A stretch of DNA of 64,000 nucleotides from assembly GCA_905181625.1 (NCBI GenBank), contig CAJIYJ010000003.1, positions 1 through 64,000 on the forward strand, given 5' to 3'. Source of the stretch: an uncultured Flavobacteriaceae bacterium (GTDB lineage: Bacteria; Bacteroidota; Bacteroidia; Flavobacteriales; Flavobacteriaceae). This document shows, in pieces, positions 35,732 through 45,502 of this stretch (positions are counted from its first letter, which is position 1; each line of letters starts with the position of its first letter). Under the pieces are notes generated by a model. It worked only from the letters and a program-made list of their open reading frames with translations, was not told where the DNA came from and did no database searches. The position numbers and the translations under genes are program-made.

Positions 35732-36097
35732 ATGAAATATATATATTTATCCTTGTTATTTGCTTCTTCATTAATTAATGCAAATTTAAAAACTGTAGAA
35801 TTAATTGAAATAAATAATCAAGTAGTTGAGAGTATCAAGTCTAATGATTATGAATCATTAAGAAAGATACTTTCGGGCAGGTTATTGTCAGCTAGATCAG
35901 TTATTGATGGTAAGCCACTTTTAATACATGCTGTTATTAATGATAAACCTGACATGGTTAATTTGTTAATAAGGTATGGTGCTCAGCCATATGAAGACTA
36001 TTGTGATCAAGGATTTAATGCTAATGAATGGGCAGTTAAGTCTGGGAGTTATTACGCAAGAGCAGAGTTGATCGTTATATCAATTTTCCACAATTAA
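35732..36097 (+). CDS. Secreted ankyrin-repeat-like protein
   Basis: A 121-residue protein with a cleavable signal peptide (MKYIYLSLLFASSLINA). The mature part reads as one to two ankyrin-type helix pairs (GKPLLIHAVINDKPDMVNLLIRYGAQP, abbreviated in function as a repeat core). It is followed by a strong intrinsic terminator at 36150. A periplasmic protein-binding role is possible. It stands alone as a transcription unit. Confidence 0.7.
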   Translation: MKYIYLSLLFASSLINANLKTVELIEINNQVVESIKSNDYESLRKILSGRLLSARSVIDGKPLLIHAVINDKPDMVNLLIRYGAQPYEDYCDQGFNANEWAVKSGSYYARAELIVISIFHN

Positions 36098-36149
36098 TTA
36101 CCCTCTGATTCTTAAATTGTCAGACTTCAATAAAATTTGTTTGTTGTTT

Positions 36150-36181
36150 AAAAACCCTTAAGAAATTAAGGGTTTTTTTTT
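36150..36181 (+). terminator. Intrinsic terminator after the ankyrin-like gene
   Basis: An inverted repeat AAAACCCTTAA / TTAAGGGTTTT with a short GAAA loop is followed by a run of T. It lies about 55 bases beyond the stop at 36097 and suits transcription from the plus strand. Confidence 0.85.
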
Positions 36182-36200
36182 AAAGATTGTTAAAAAAATA

Positions 36201-36246
36201 AAAACGGTTACACTATAATAGTATAACCGTTTTATTGTTTTAGTAG
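36201..36246. repeat. Copy 1 of a hairpin repeat also found beside tRNA-fMet
   Basis: The hairpin AAAACGGTTA...TAACCGTTTT plus the tail ATTGTTTTAGTAG is nearly the same as 36687-36734. The last 27 bases are identical. Copy 1 has no tRNA next to it; the sequence diverges at the point where the tRNA would start. Confidence 0.8.
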
Positions 36247-36403
36247 ATAACTCATTGAAATATCGAACATAAGTCTAACTCCAAAAGACTTAATCGACAC
36301 TCATCACATAATGACTCTTATTATGAAAAGTTGAACTAATATGATTTTGATTTCCCCTCACCCTATTATTCAAAGCTGCAGCAAAACTCAAGCTATTGTT
36401 TAC
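36247..36403. other. Intergenic sequence between the repeat and the small membrane-protein gene
   Basis: Together with the terminator and repeat listed separately, it makes up a 306-base gap without a clear gene. On the minus strand, a short run of about 22 codons ending at 36233 (FGVRLMFDISMSYLLKQ) could be a remnant of an outer-membrane protein tail, but it is too short to claim. Nothing else stands out. Confidence 0.3.
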
Positions 36404-36673
36404 TTAACTACCTGCAAAAGGAGTTCCAAAAAGACCTACTGCCAACTCTGCCCAAATTAACATAAATATTATAACCAATATTCCAATGTATAGGACTCGA
36501 TTTTTTAAATTCTTTGCACGATTACTCGCAAAATTAATTCCAATACTAAGGAAAATTAGTAGAGAACCCATAATAATGAAATCAAATGGACTCCAGTTAA
36601 TTTCATCAGTGATAGTCATTCCAATTAAAGGAATTAATAACAAAAAAAGAGGATAAAAAATTCTTTTTGACAT
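36404..36673 (-). CDS. Small integral membrane protein, conserved hypothetical
   Basis: About 89 residues from ATG 36673 (MSKRIFYP). A TTG two codons upstream is in frame but less likely. Three hydrophobic helices are visible (about residues 5-20, 31-47, 60-84), ending in WAELAVGLFGTPFAGS. That tail looks like a widespread small membrane protein of unknown function. The sequence TATATTTG at 36686-36679 would place transcription start almost at the ATG. The gene sits between two copies of a hairpin repeat. Confidence 0.7.
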   Translation of the reverse strand: MSKRIFYPLFLLLIPLIGMTITDEINWSPFDFIIMGSLLIFLSIGINFASNRAKNLKNRVLYIGILVIIFMLIWAELAVGLFGTPFAGS

Positions 36674-36686
36674 GCTCAAATATAAA

Positions 36687-36731
36687 AAAACGGCTACACT
36701 TTATAAAAGTATAACCGTTTTATTGTTTTAG

Positions 36732-36734
<3 letters not shown>
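36687..36734 (-). terminator. Hairpin repeat copy 2: probable terminator of tRNA-fMet
   Basis: Read on the minus strand after the tRNA, AAAACGGTTATAC...GTAGCCGTTTT forms a stem followed by TTTTTTTATA, a good intrinsic terminator. The same element occurs at 36201-36246. Confidence 0.7.
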
Positions 36735-36803
<69 letters not shown>

Positions 36804-36886
36804 ATGTGAGCGCGAATTTACAACTTTTTAATTTATATTAAAAAGTTATATCAATTATAATTTAACCGTCTTACCTTTACACTTAT

Positions 36887-37768
36887 ATGCATAAATCAGG
36901 TTTTATTAATATTATTGGGAATCCTAACGTTGGGAAATCAACTCTTACTAATGCTTTAGTTGGCAGAAAGCTTTCTATTATAACATCGAAAGCCCAGACA
37001 ACTAGGCATAGAATTCTAGCTCTTATCAACGATGAAGATTACCAACTAGTAATTTCTGATACACCAGGGATTATAAAGCCTGCTCATAAACTTCATGAAT
37101 CAATGATGGATTTTGTGAATATGACTTTAGAAGATGCAGATGTCTTAATTTATATGGTTGAGTACAGAGATTATAAACTTAAAGACGCTCGTTTATTTAA
37201 TAAAATTAAGAACACAAAAACTCCTTTAATTTTAATTATAAATAAAATAGATAGTATAGATCAACCTAAATTAGAATCTGAAATTGATCATTGGAAGGTA
37301 GAACTTCCTAACGCGGAAATATGGCCAATTTCAGCTAAAGAAATGTTTAATATTGATGGTCTTTTAAAAAGAATATTAGAAATTGTTCCAGAAGGTCCGG
37401 CTTATTTCCCAAAAGATCAGTTAACAGATAAACCAGAACGATTTTTTGTAAATGAAATTATCAGAGAAAAAATACTACTTAATTATAAAAAAGAAATTCC
37501 TTATTCAGTGGAAGTTGAAACGGAATCTTTTGTAGAAGAATTATATATTATCAAAATCAGATCAATAATAATGGTTGAAAGGTCAAGCCAAAAGGGTATA
37601 ATTATTGGTCATAAAGGAGAAGCCATAAAAGCGGTTGGAACTAAAGCCCGAATAGATATGGAAGTTTTTTTTGATAAAAAGATTTTTCTTGACTTGCAAG
37701 TGAAGGTTAATAAAAACTGGAGGTCAAGTGAAAAACAACTTAAAAGATTTGGTTACAATCAAAAGTGA
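36887..37768 (+). CDS. era: GTPase Era
   Basis: Essential GTPase that binds 16S rRNA and assists 30S subunit maturation. G1 GNPNVGKST near residue 11, G3 DTPG, G4 NKID, then a C-terminal KH domain with GIIIGHKGEAIKAVG. Length of 293 residues is normal. It is followed 47 bases later by der, another ribosome-assembly GTPase, the usual pairing in Bacteroidota. Confidence 0.97.
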   Translation: MHKSGFINIIGNPNVGKSTLTNALVGRKLSIITSKAQTTRHRILALINDEDYQLVISDTPGIIKPAHKLHESMMDFVNMTLEDADVLIYMVEYRDYKLKDARLFNKIKNTKTPLILIINKIDSIDQPKLESEIDHWKVELPNAEIWPISAKEMFNIDGLLKRILEIVPEGPAYFPKDQLTDKPERFFVNEIIREKILLNYKKEIPYSVEVETESFVEELYIIKIRSIIMVERSSQKGIIIGHKGEAIKAVGTKARIDMEVFFDKKIFLDLQVKVNKNWRSSEKQLKRFGYNQK

Positions 37769-37788
37769 TTTTATTTCATTTAAAAGTT

Positions 37789-37796
37789 TAGATTTG
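37789..37796 (+). promoter_or_regulatory. -7 box upstream of der
   Basis: TAGATTTG matches TAnnTTTG and ends 19 bases before the der ATG, in the era-der gap. A separate promoter for der is possible; the -33 element is not clear. Confidence 0.4.
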
Positions 37797-37815
37797 TACC
37801 CCTTTAAAATATAAC

Positions 37816-39120
37816 ATGAGTTCTATAGTAGCAATAGTAGGTCGTCCAAATGTTGGTAAATCCACACTGTTTAATCGATTAATTCAAAAAAGAGAAGCTA
37901 TCGTTGATTCTCAAAGCGGGGTTACAAGAGATAGACATTATGGTTTTTCTTATTGGAATGGTAAGGATTTTACTGTAATTGATACGGGTGGATATATGCT
38001 TGGAGGAGATGATAATTACGAAAAAGAAATAAACGGTCAGGTTATGATTGCTATCGAAGAATCAGATGTAATTATTTTTGCAGTTGATGTTGAAAGCGGT
38101 CTTAATTCAACCGACAGTGAGATAGCTAGATTATTACACAAGTCTAATAAGGATGTAATTGTAGCAATTAATAAAGTAGATAACTATGAAAGGCAACTAG
38201 ATTCTAATGAATTTCATTCATTAGGCTTTAAAAAAATATTTAATATCTCAGCAATTAATGGAAGTGGAAGTGGAGAACTTTTAGATGAATTAGTAAGTTT
38301 TTTCCCTGATGAAAGTAGTATAAAGGTTGAAGATATTCCTGGTTTTGCCGTAGTAGGAAGACCTAATGCTGGAAAATCCTCTTTTATAAATGCTCTTCTT
38401 GGAATTGACAGGTATGTTGTCAAGGATGAGCCGGGAACTACAAGGGATAGTATAGATACTCATTTTAATAGATTTGGATTTGATTTTAAATTAATTGATA
38501 CAGCAGGTATAAGAAGAAAATCAAAAATTAGTGACGATGTTGAGTTTTATTCAGTTGTAAGGTCAATACGAACTATTGAAAATTCTGATGTATGTTTAAT
38601 CATATTTGATGCTTCTAGATCATTTGACGCGCAGGTTAAAAATATTTTCTGGCTTGCTGCAAGAAACAATAAAGGCATAGTTATACTGGTTAATAAGTGG
38701 GATTTAGTTGATAAAAAAACCAACACTATTAAGTTGTTTGAAGAACAGATAAGGAAAGAACTTGAACCGTTTGTTGATGTTCCTATTGTCTTTATGTCAA
38801 CCTTGACTAAACAAAGAATTTTTAAAGCAATTGAAACTGGGATGGCTGTTTATAAAAACAGAAAGACGTTAATTGTTACAAGAAAATTTAATGAAGCAAT
38901 GTTACCTGTAATTGAGAGAAATCCTCCTCCAGCTTATAAAGGTAAATATGTTAAAATTAAATTTTGTACCCAGCTACCTTCACCATATCCGCAATTTGCT
39001 TTTTTTTGCAATTTGCCTCAATATGTTAAAGATCCATATAAACGATATTTAGAGAACCAAATAAGAGAAATATATGATTTTAATGGAGTTCCTATAAATA
39101 TATTTTTTAGAAAAAAATAA
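37816..39120 (+). CDS. der: GTPase Der (EngA)
   Basis: Essential 50S assembly GTPase with two tandem G domains. The first has GRPNVGKST near residue 8 and NKVD; the second has GRPNAGKSS near residue 180, DTAGIRRK and NKWD. A C-terminal KH-like domain follows (KIKFCTQLPSPYPQFAFF). At 434 residues it is full length. Confidence 0.97.
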   Translation: MSSIVAIVGRPNVGKSTLFNRLIQKREAIVDSQSGVTRDRHYGFSYWNGKDFTVIDTGGYMLGGDDNYEKEINGQVMIAIEESDVIIFAVDVESGLNSTDSEIARLLHKSNKDVIVAINKVDNYERQLDSNEFHSLGFKKIFNISAINGSGSGELLDELVSFFPDESSIKVEDIPGFAVVGRPNAGKSSFINALLGIDRYVVKDEPGTTRDSIDTHFNRFGFDFKLIDTAGIRRKSKISDDVEFYSVVRSIRTIENSDVCLIIFDASRSFDAQVKNIFWLAARNNKGIVILVNKWDLVDKKTNTIKLFEEQIRKELEPFVDVPIVFMSTLTKQRIFKAIETGMAVYKNRKTLIVTRKFNEAMLPVIERNPPPAYKGKYVKIKFCTQLPSPYPQFAFFCNLPQYVKDPYKRYLENQIREIYDFNGVPINIFFRKK

Positions 39121-39126
39121 ACTTAA

Positions 39127-39444
39127 TTAAAGTTCGTTTCTAATATTTATAAGGTTAGATTTTACTTTTTCTAACTTTTTAATTACTTCAAAATTTTTAT
39201 TTAAAATTTTTAATTGCTCTTTTGCCCCATCTAAAGTATATCCCTTTTCTTTCACCAAGTGGTGAATAGTTTGTAATTTCTCAATATCAATTGAAGAGTA
39301 TCTTCTAGTTCCTTTACTATTTTTTTTTGGCTTAAGAATTTCAAATTCTTTTTCCCAAAACCTAATTAAAGATGCATTTACGTTAAATGCTTCAGATATT
39401 TCTCCAATACTATAATATAATTTCTCTGGTAAGTCGACATGCAT
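39127..39444 (-). CDS. MerR family transcriptional regulator
   Basis: 105 residues with a winged-helix MerR domain at the N-terminus (YSIGEISEAFNVNASLIRFWEKEF, key residues only; RRYSSIDIEKL) and a short C-terminal coiled coil. There is no separate ligand domain. Its ATG overlaps the stop of the M23 peptidase gene (TAATG), so the two are coupled. This pair is common in Bacteroidota; the target genes are unknown. Confidence 0.9.
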   Translation of the reverse strand: MHVDLPEKLYYSIGEISEAFNVNASLIRFWEKEFEILKPKKNSKGTRRYSSIDIEKLQTIHHLVKEKGYTLDGAKEQLKILNKNFEVIKKLEKVKSNLINIRNEL

Positions 39445-40421
39445 TAGTCTAATGATTGGTTTTCTTGATTAGCTAATTTCAGCAAGGCATCAAATTCACC
39501 TGGTGAAAGATTACCATAATAAAAATTGATTGGATTAACTCTTTTTTTATCTTTTTGGACTTCATAATGTAAATGTGGAGCTTGAGATCTTCCTGTGCTT
39601 CCTACGTAACCTATAATGTCTCCTTTTTTTACTTTTTGCCCTCTTTTGACATTATATTTATTTAGGTGAGCATAAAGGGTTAGATATCCAAAACCATGAT
39701 CAATCCTTATGTGTTTTCCATATCCAGATGACCTGGAATCAGCTCTGATTACTTTACCGTCACTTGCTGCATATATTGGTGTATTTCGAGGAGCAGTAAA
39801 GTCCATGCCCCAGTGCATTCTTCTTGATTTGTTAAAAGGATCCGTTCTGAATCCGTAACCAGAGGCCATTCTAGTTAAATCATTATTTTTTATAGGTTGA
39901 ATTGAGGGTATAGCTGAGAGGAGTTTTTCTTTTTCACTTGCTAACCTTTCAATCTCATCTAAAGACTTAGATTGAATAACAATCTGTTTGGTTAAAATTT
40001 CAATTTTTTTTGTAGTCTCTATTACAAGTTTAGAGTTGTCAAAACCTTCAAGATTTTCATATCTGTTAATTCCACCAAAACCTGCTTTTCTAACTTCACT
40101 AGGAATAGGATTGGTTTCAAACAAAACTCTGTAAACGTTATTATCTCTTTGTTCAATATCTTCCAGGACAATATTTAATTGTTCTATTTTCTTATTTAAT
40201 AAATCAAATTGAAACTTATAATTTGATATTTCTCTTGCTTGGAAAAGTTCAGTTGGTGTGTTGATTATGGAAGAATTAAGAAGAACTAATAGACCTATTA
40301 TTCCAAAAAACATTGAAGCTGATAAAAAAGCTAAAACATTCCTTAATTGAACACTCTTGTTAGTCTCAATTTTTCTATAAGAAAGAGTTTTGTGATCGTA
40401 ATAATACTTGGTCTTTAACAT
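39444..40421 (-). CDS. M23 family metallopeptidase (cell-wall hydrolase)
   Basis: 325 residues. A short cytoplasmic start is followed by a transmembrane helix (about 27-50), a coiled-coil region (about 65-170) and a C-terminal LytM/M23 domain. Zinc-site motifs are HWGMDFTAPRNTP, with the ligand pair completed by HLHYEV near the end. It probably cleaves peptidoglycan cross-links or regulates amidases during growth or division. Divergent from alaS, with 110 bases between them. Confidence 0.93.
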   Translation of the reverse strand: MLKTKYYYDHKTLSYRKIETNKSVQLRNVLAFLSASMFFGIIGLLVLLNSSIINTPTELFQAREISNYKFQFDLLNKKIEQLNIVLEDIEQRDNNVYRVLFETNPIPSEVRKAGFGGINRYENLEGFDNSKLVIETTKKIEILTKQIVIQSKSLDEIERLASEKEKLLSAIPSIQPIKNNDLTRMASGYGFRTDPFNKSRRMHWGMDFTAPRNTPIYAASDGKVIRADSRSSGYGKHIRIDHGFGYLTLYAHLNKYNVKRGQKVKKGDIIGYVGSTGRSQAPHLHYEVQKDKKRVNPINFYYGNLSPGEFDALLKLANQENQSLD

Positions 40422-40531
40422 TAACTAAAATATACTATTTTTACTGATGATTTATATTAAGTTTTTTAATAAAACTTTAGTAAAGATATAAAATTGTTTT
40501 TTTGTAAATGTCAATTAATAATTAACACTTA

Positions 40532-43141
40532 ATGAATTCAAATCTTGTTCGTTTAGAATTTTTAAATTTTTTCAAAAATAAAAATCATAAAATCGTTGAG
40601 TCTGCTCCTATGGTTATTAAAAATGATCCTACATTAATGTTTACTAATGCTGGGATGAATCAGTTTAAAGACAATTTTCTAGGAAACTCAATTAGCAAAG
40701 AAAAAAGAGTTGTAGATACTCAGAAGTGCTTAAGAGTTTCAGGCAAGCATAATGACTTAGAAGAAGTAGGGATTGATACTTATCATCATACTATGTTTGA
40801 AATGCTTGGAAATTGGAGTTTTGGAGATTATTTTAAAAAAGAAGCAATCAACTGGGCGTGGGAATTATTGACCGAAGTTTATAAAATTGATAAAGAATCG
40901 CTTTATATTACTGTATTTGAGGGTTCGAAAGAAGACAAAACTTCATTAGATCAAGAAGCATTTGAAATTTGGAGTGGAATTGTTGATAAGGATAAAATTA
41001 TTTTAGGAAATAAAACAGATAATTTTTGGGAAATGGGAGATATTGGTCCTTGTGGACCATGTTCTGAAATTCACGTAGATATTAGATCAGAAAAAGATAA
41101 AGCTTTAGTTTCCGGAAAAGATTTAGTTAACATGGATCATCCAGGAGTTATTGAAATTTGGAATCTAGTATTTATTCAATTTAATAGAAAAAAAGATGGT
41201 TCATTGGAGAATCTTCCTTTAAAGCATATTGATACTGGTATGGGTTTTGAGAGATTGTGTATGGTTTTACAAGGTGTCACTTCAAACTATGATACGGATA
41301 TTTTTAGCCCTCTTATTAAAGAACTAGAATTATTGACAGGTTTAAAATATGGTGAAAACAAAAAAAATGACATAGCCATTAGAGTTATTGTTGATCATTT
41401 AAGAGCAGTTTCTTTTTCTATTGCAGATGGCCAATTGCCTTCAAATAATGGTGCAGGATATGTTATTAGAAGGATTTTGAGAAGAGCAGTAAGGTATGGT
41501 TATACTTTTTTAAACCTTAAAACACCATTTATATATAAACTTGTTAAATGTTTGTCTATTCAGTTTGAGACTGCATTCCCTGAAATTAAAGGACAGGTAG
41601 ATATAATAGAAAATATAATTAAAGAGGAAGAAGCTTCATTTTTAAGAACTTTAGAAAAAGGAATTTTAAAATTGAATGAAATAATATTAAACAGTAATAA
41701 CAAATTGGTTTCAGGGTCAGATGTTTTTGAACTGTATGACACATTTGGATTTCCTAAGGATTTAACTGGGTTAATATTAAGAGAAAATGACATGAATTTT
41801 GACTCTGATGAGTTTACATCATTAATGAAAATTCAAAAAAATAGATCAAAATCTGTATCAAATAGTTCAAATGAAGAGTGGGTTAGATTATTAGATTCTG
41901 ATCAATCTGAATTTGTAGGTTATGACAAACTTAATGTTGTTACTAAACTTGTTAGATATAGGAAATCTGTTTCTAAAAAAGGCATTAGCGTTTTTCAATT
42001 AGTATTTGACAAAACTCCTTTTTATGCACAAGGTGGTGGTCAGGTTGGAGATGTCGGAATGATTGAGTCTTCAGATAAAGAACAAATTATTATTCACGAT
42101 ACAATTAAAGAAAATGACTCTATAATTCATGTAGCAGATTCTTTGCCGAAGAATTTGAGTAAGGAGCTTACTTTAAGAGTTAATAAAAAAAATAGGTTAG
42201 CAAGTTCAAGTAATCATTCCGCTACTCATTTACTTCATGAAGCTTTAAGAAGCGTTTTAGGTACTCATGTTCAACAAAAAGGTTCTATGGTTTCAGACAA
42301 GTATTTAAGGTTTGATTTTTCTCATTTCTCTAAATTGAGTGAAAATGAGATTGAAGAAGTTCAGACTTTTGTTAATCAAAAAATAATAGATCAAATCCCA
42401 TTAGAAGAAAACAGATCTGCATTATACAAAGATTGTATTAATAAAGGAGTTATTGCGCTTTTTGGTGAAAAATATGCTGAAACAGTTAGATCTGTAAAGT
42501 TTGGTAATTCGCATGAGCTATGTGGAGGAACACATGTTTCTAACACCATTCAGTTAAGAAGTTTTATCATCTCTTCTGAATCTGCTATATCAACTGGAAT
42601 TAGAAGGATTGAAGCAGTTAGCGGAGCTCAAGCTATCGAACTTTTACTTAATCAATCAAAGACACTGAAAAAAGTTAATTCTATTTTAATAAATGATAAA
42701 GATCCAGTTGAGGCCATTAACAAAATAAAAAATCAAAGTACAATACTTAATAAAAAATTAGAAAAAGTTAACAACGAACTTTCCATCTTTTATTTAAAAG
42801 AGCTTAAAGAAAAAGTTAATCTCATTAAAGGTCTTAATTTTTGTACTCAAGAACTTTCATGTGATCCTAATATCCTAAAAAACTTAGTTTTCAAAGCTGG
42901 AAAAGAAATTGAAAATTTGTTTTTAATCCTTACAACTAAGTTTGAGGGAAGAGCTTATGTAGTTTGCTATGTTTCTAAAAACTTAGTAGAATCAAAACAA
43001 ATGAATGCAAATTTAATAGTTAAAAAATTAGGCGAGCATATAGATGGATCTGGTGGTGGGCAACCATTTTTTGCTACTGCTAGCGGAAACAATATTAATG
43101 GAATATCTAAAATATTAAAAGAAGCTAACTCTTTTATATAA
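40532..43141 (+). CDS. alaS: Alanyl-tRNA synthetase
   Basis: Class II aminoacyl-tRNA synthetase. The N-terminal catalytic core shows FTNAGMNQFKDNFLG and MFEMLGNWSFGDYF. The editing domain has the zinc-binding HSATHLLH and CGGTH motifs, and the C-Ala domain ends with GSGGGQPFFATASG. At 869 residues it is complete. The gene ends 2 bases from a convergent lipoprotein gene. Confidence 0.97.
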   Translation: MNSNLVRLEFLNFFKNKNHKIVESAPMVIKNDPTLMFTNAGMNQFKDNFLGNSISKEKRVVDTQKCLRVSGKHNDLEEVGIDTYHHTMFEMLGNWSFGDYFKKEAINWAWELLTEVYKIDKESLYITVFEGSKEDKTSLDQEAFEIWSGIVDKDKIILGNKTDNFWEMGDIGPCGPCSEIHVDIRSEKDKALVSGKDLVNMDHPGVIEIWNLVFIQFNRKKDGSLENLPLKHIDTGMGFERLCMVLQGVTSNYDTDIFSPLIKELELLTGLKYGENKKNDIAIRVIVDHLRAVSFSIADGQLPSNNGAGYVIRRILRRAVRYGYTFLNLKTPFIYKLVKCLSIQFETAFPEIKGQVDIIENIIKEEEASFLRTLEKGILKLNEIILNSNNKLVSGSDVFELYDTFGFPKDLTGLILRENDMNFDSDEFTSLMKIQKNRSKSVSNSSNEEWVRLLDSDQSEFVGYDKLNVVTKLVRYRKSVSKKGISVFQLVFDKTPFYAQGGGQVGDVGMIESSDKEQIIIHDTIKENDSIIHVADSLPKNLSKELTLRVNKKNRLASSSNHSATHLLHEALRSVLGTHVQQKGSMVSDKYLRFDFSHFSKLSENEIEEVQTFVNQKIIDQIPLEENRSALYKDCINKGVIALFGEKYAETVRSVKFGNSHELCGGTHVSNTIQLRSFIISSESAISTGIRRIEAVSGAQAIELLLNQSKTLKKVNSILINDKDPVEAINKIKNQSTILNKKLEKVNNELSIFYLKELKEKVNLIKGLNFCTQELSCDPNILKNLVFKAGKEIENLFLILTTKFEGRAYVVCYVSKNLVESKQMNANLIVKKLGEHIDGSGGGQPFFATASGNNINGISKILKEANSFI

Positions 43142-43143
43142 AT

Positions 43144-43680
43144 TTATTTTTCTAATATTTTAGGAGGATAGACTTCCATGATTTTATTAACAAAGTTTTC
43201 AATTAACTCATCACGATTAGCCTTGTTAGAAGATAAAACACCTATCCCTTTACCTTGCCATATTAATTGCTTAGACTTAGTGTCAATAACGTCAATATAT
43301 AAAGCTCCTTCTGATGTAGTATAGGCTACTCTATTGTAACTTCTACCATAACGTGGATACCATCCTGTATAATAAGGGCTATAAAAAGAATTATCTATAT
43401 AAACGTTTTCAGAAGATTTTGTAGATATGTTAATTAATAAATCAGGAGATTCGTTTATGGACATTCCTTTGTTTGTCAATGAATTTTTTATTGATTTTAA
43501 AATTCTTTTTTTATCAATATCAGAAATCTCAACCTTATCTATCCCAGTTTTATAAAAAGCGTATGTTTTGTATTTGGAAAAATCAGCATCTGAATCATAA
43601 TCTGAAGCTACTTTTATAGTTCCACAGCTATAAAATATTAGAGAAAATAATAGTATAATGTTTAAACTTAAATTTTTCAT
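43144..43680 (-). CDS. DUF4136-type lipoprotein
   Basis: About 178 residues from the ATG at 43680 (MKNLSLNIILLFSLIFYSCG), which gives a proper lipoprotein signal peptide. A longer frame to 43707 would spoil it. The mature part starts KVASDYDSDADFSKYKTYAF and ends with LIWQGKGIGVL and NKIMEVYPP, as in the DUF4136 family of outer-membrane lipoproteins of unknown function. Confidence 0.88.
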   Translation of the reverse strand: MKNLSLNIILLFSLIFYSCGTIKVASDYDSDADFSKYKTYAFYKTGIDKVEISDIDKKRILKSIKNSLTNKGMSINESPDLLINISTKSSENVYIDNSFYSPYYTGWYPRYGRSYNRVAYTTSEGALYIDVIDTKSKQLIWQGKGIGVLSSNKANRDELIENFVNKIMEVYPPKILEK

Positions 43681-43785
43681 AATTATAATTTTAATATATA
43701 AAGTCAATAACTGTGCCTTAATTTATTTTAAGTTGTGTTATTTTTAAAATAATTTATATTTAATAAATATATCACTTTTTTATAC

Positions 43786-44706
43786 ATGTTATTTTTTAAA
43801 AAAATCAATTCTGTAAATCAACAAATTATTTTCCCAATATTAGATGATAATGATTTTAAAATTTATATCAAAAGAGAAGATAAAATTCATCCAATAGTTT
43901 CAGGAAACAAATTCAGAAAATTAAAGTACAATATCCAAAAGGCTAAAGAATTAAATAAAAATATCATTATAACTTTTGGAGGAGCTCATTCAAATCATTT
44001 ATTGGCGACAGCTTATGTTGGAAAAAAAGAAAATTTAAAAACTATAGCATATGTTAGAGGGGAGGAATTGAAAAATATTAAATATAATTCTACTCTACAA
44101 AAATGTAATGACTTTGGGATGGAGTTCGTTTTTATTTCAAGAGGTGATTATCGTAAAAGAAATGAATTAGATTATATTAAGTCAATTAAAACCAAATTTA
44201 AAGACGCCTATGTTATACCTGAAGGAGGAACAAATGAGCTTGGAGTCTTAGGTTGTGAAGAGATATTAACTTTAGATGATTCTTTTTTTGATGTTATATG
44301 TTGCCCGGTTGGATCTGGAGGAACAATTTCTGGAATTATTAATTCAAGTTCGAATAACCATAAAGTTATAGGATTTTCTGCTTTAAAAGGAAGTGAAATA
44401 AATAATGTAATTAGTAAATTTGTTAATAAATCAAATTGGAAAATATTTGATGATGATATTTTTGGAGGTTACGCCAATATCGATAATAGGTTGGTTGATT
44501 TTATAAATAAATTTTATAAAAATACAGGATTAGAATTAGATCCGATTTATAATTCTAAAATGCTGTTTAAAATAATTAAACTTATAGAAAGTAAAAAATG
44601 GGAATTTGGAAAGAAAATTTTATTAATTAATACAGGAGGTCAACAATCAGTGAAGGAAATGAATATTAAATTAAAAAAGAAAGGATGCGAAATAATAAAA
44701 TATTAA
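43786..44706 (+). CDS. PLP-dependent ACC deaminase / D-cysteine desulfhydrase family enzyme
   Basis: 306 residues of the fold-type II PLP family. The PLP lysine is Lys42 in SGNKFRKLKYN. GGAHSNH is the substrate/PLP phosphate-side motif, and PVGSGGTISG binds the cofactor phosphate. Substrate (ACC, D-cysteine or another amino acid) cannot be decided from sequence. The last 22 bases overlap the next gene. Confidence 0.9.
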   Translation: MLFFKKINSVNQQIIFPILDDNDFKIYIKREDKIHPIVSGNKFRKLKYNIQKAKELNKNIIITFGGAHSNHLLATAYVGKKENLKTIAYVRGEELKNIKYNSTLQKCNDFGMEFVFISRGDYRKRNELDYIKSIKTKFKDAYVIPEGGTNELGVLGCEEILTLDDSFFDVICCPVGSGGTISGIINSSSNNHKVIGFSALKGSEINNVISKFVNKSNWKIFDDDIFGGYANIDNRLVDFINKFYKNTGLELDPIYNSKMLFKIIKLIESKKWEFGKKILLINTGGQQSVKEMNIKLKKKGCEIIKY

Positions 44707-45500
44707 TAATTTTTTGTTTAATTTTTTTGTACTCATGTGGTTCAAAAAAAGTCTCTTACAGAGACAATAGTCCAAAAAAAATCAAAAATAAGTCTGTAAA
44801 ATCTGTTAATCGATTTTTTAATACAATGACTAGCGAACAAAGAACACATTGGTATGTAAATACTTATTCCAAAGCAGCTATAAATGAGATGAAAAAATAT
44901 GGAATTCCAGCTAGTATAACGATGGCTCAAGGAATTTTAGAGTCAAGTTCAGGAAAGGGTGAGTTGGCCTTAAAATCAAATAATCATTTCGGGATAAAAT
45001 GTCATAGTACTTGGAAGGGTAAAAAGGTTTATCACGATGACGATGAAAAGGGAGAATGCTTTAGAAAATATAGAAACCCTGAAACATCATACAGAGATCA
45101 TTCATTGTTCTTAAAATCTAGAAGTCGATATGGTTTTTTGTTTAAATTAAAGATGAGTAATTATATAAAGTGGGCTAAAGGATTGAGAAAGGCAGGTTAT
45201 GCGACTGATCCCGCTTATGCAAATAAATTAATTTCAATTATAGAAAGGTATGAACTTTGGAAACTAGATGGTTCTAAAAAACCTTTAAATAAATCTAAAG
45301 AAAAGAGAGTTTCTAAAAAGGAGTCTAACAAGGATTCTAATAGTATAGTTAGGCAAGTTGGAAATCATCTAGTAAAAAAAGGAGACACCTTGTTTTCGAT
45401 TTCAAAGAAGTATAACATTAGTGTCTCGGATCTTATTAAAATAAACAACCTTATCGGAAATAATATAAGTTTAGGTCAAGGTTTAAAAACAAAAAAATAA
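44685..45500 (+). CDS. Glucosaminidase with LysM domain, lipoprotein
   Basis: 271 residues. Lipoprotein signal peptide with lipobox in FLYSCGSK, a glucosaminidase domain (about residues 60-190; [18 protein letters not shown] with the catalytic Glu, NNHFGIKC) and a C-terminal LysM domain ([20 protein letters not shown]). It cleaves peptidoglycan glycan strands. The start overlaps the PLP enzyme gene and hemL follows after 2 bases, so the three are probably co-transcribed. Confidence 0.92.
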   Translation: MRNNKILIIFCLIFLYSCGSKKVSYRDNSPKKIKNKSVKSVNRFFNTMTSEQRTHWYVNTYSKAAINEMKKYGIPASITMAQGILESSSGKGELALKSNNHFGIKCHSTWKGKKVYHDDDEKGECFRKYRNPETSYRDHSLFLKSRSRYGFLFKLKMSNYIKWAKGLRKAGYATDPAYANKLISIIERYELWKLDGSKKPLNKSKEKRVSKKESNKDSNSIVRQVGNHLVKKGDTLFSISKKYNISVSDLIKINNLIGNNISLGQGLKTKK

Positions 45501-45502
45501 AA

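Noticed and set aside
36233-36300. Short minus-strand frame ending FGVRLMFDISMSYLLKQ as an outer-membrane protein remnant
   Set aside because: Only about 22 codons, no upstream continuation in any frame; too little to support a pseudogene.
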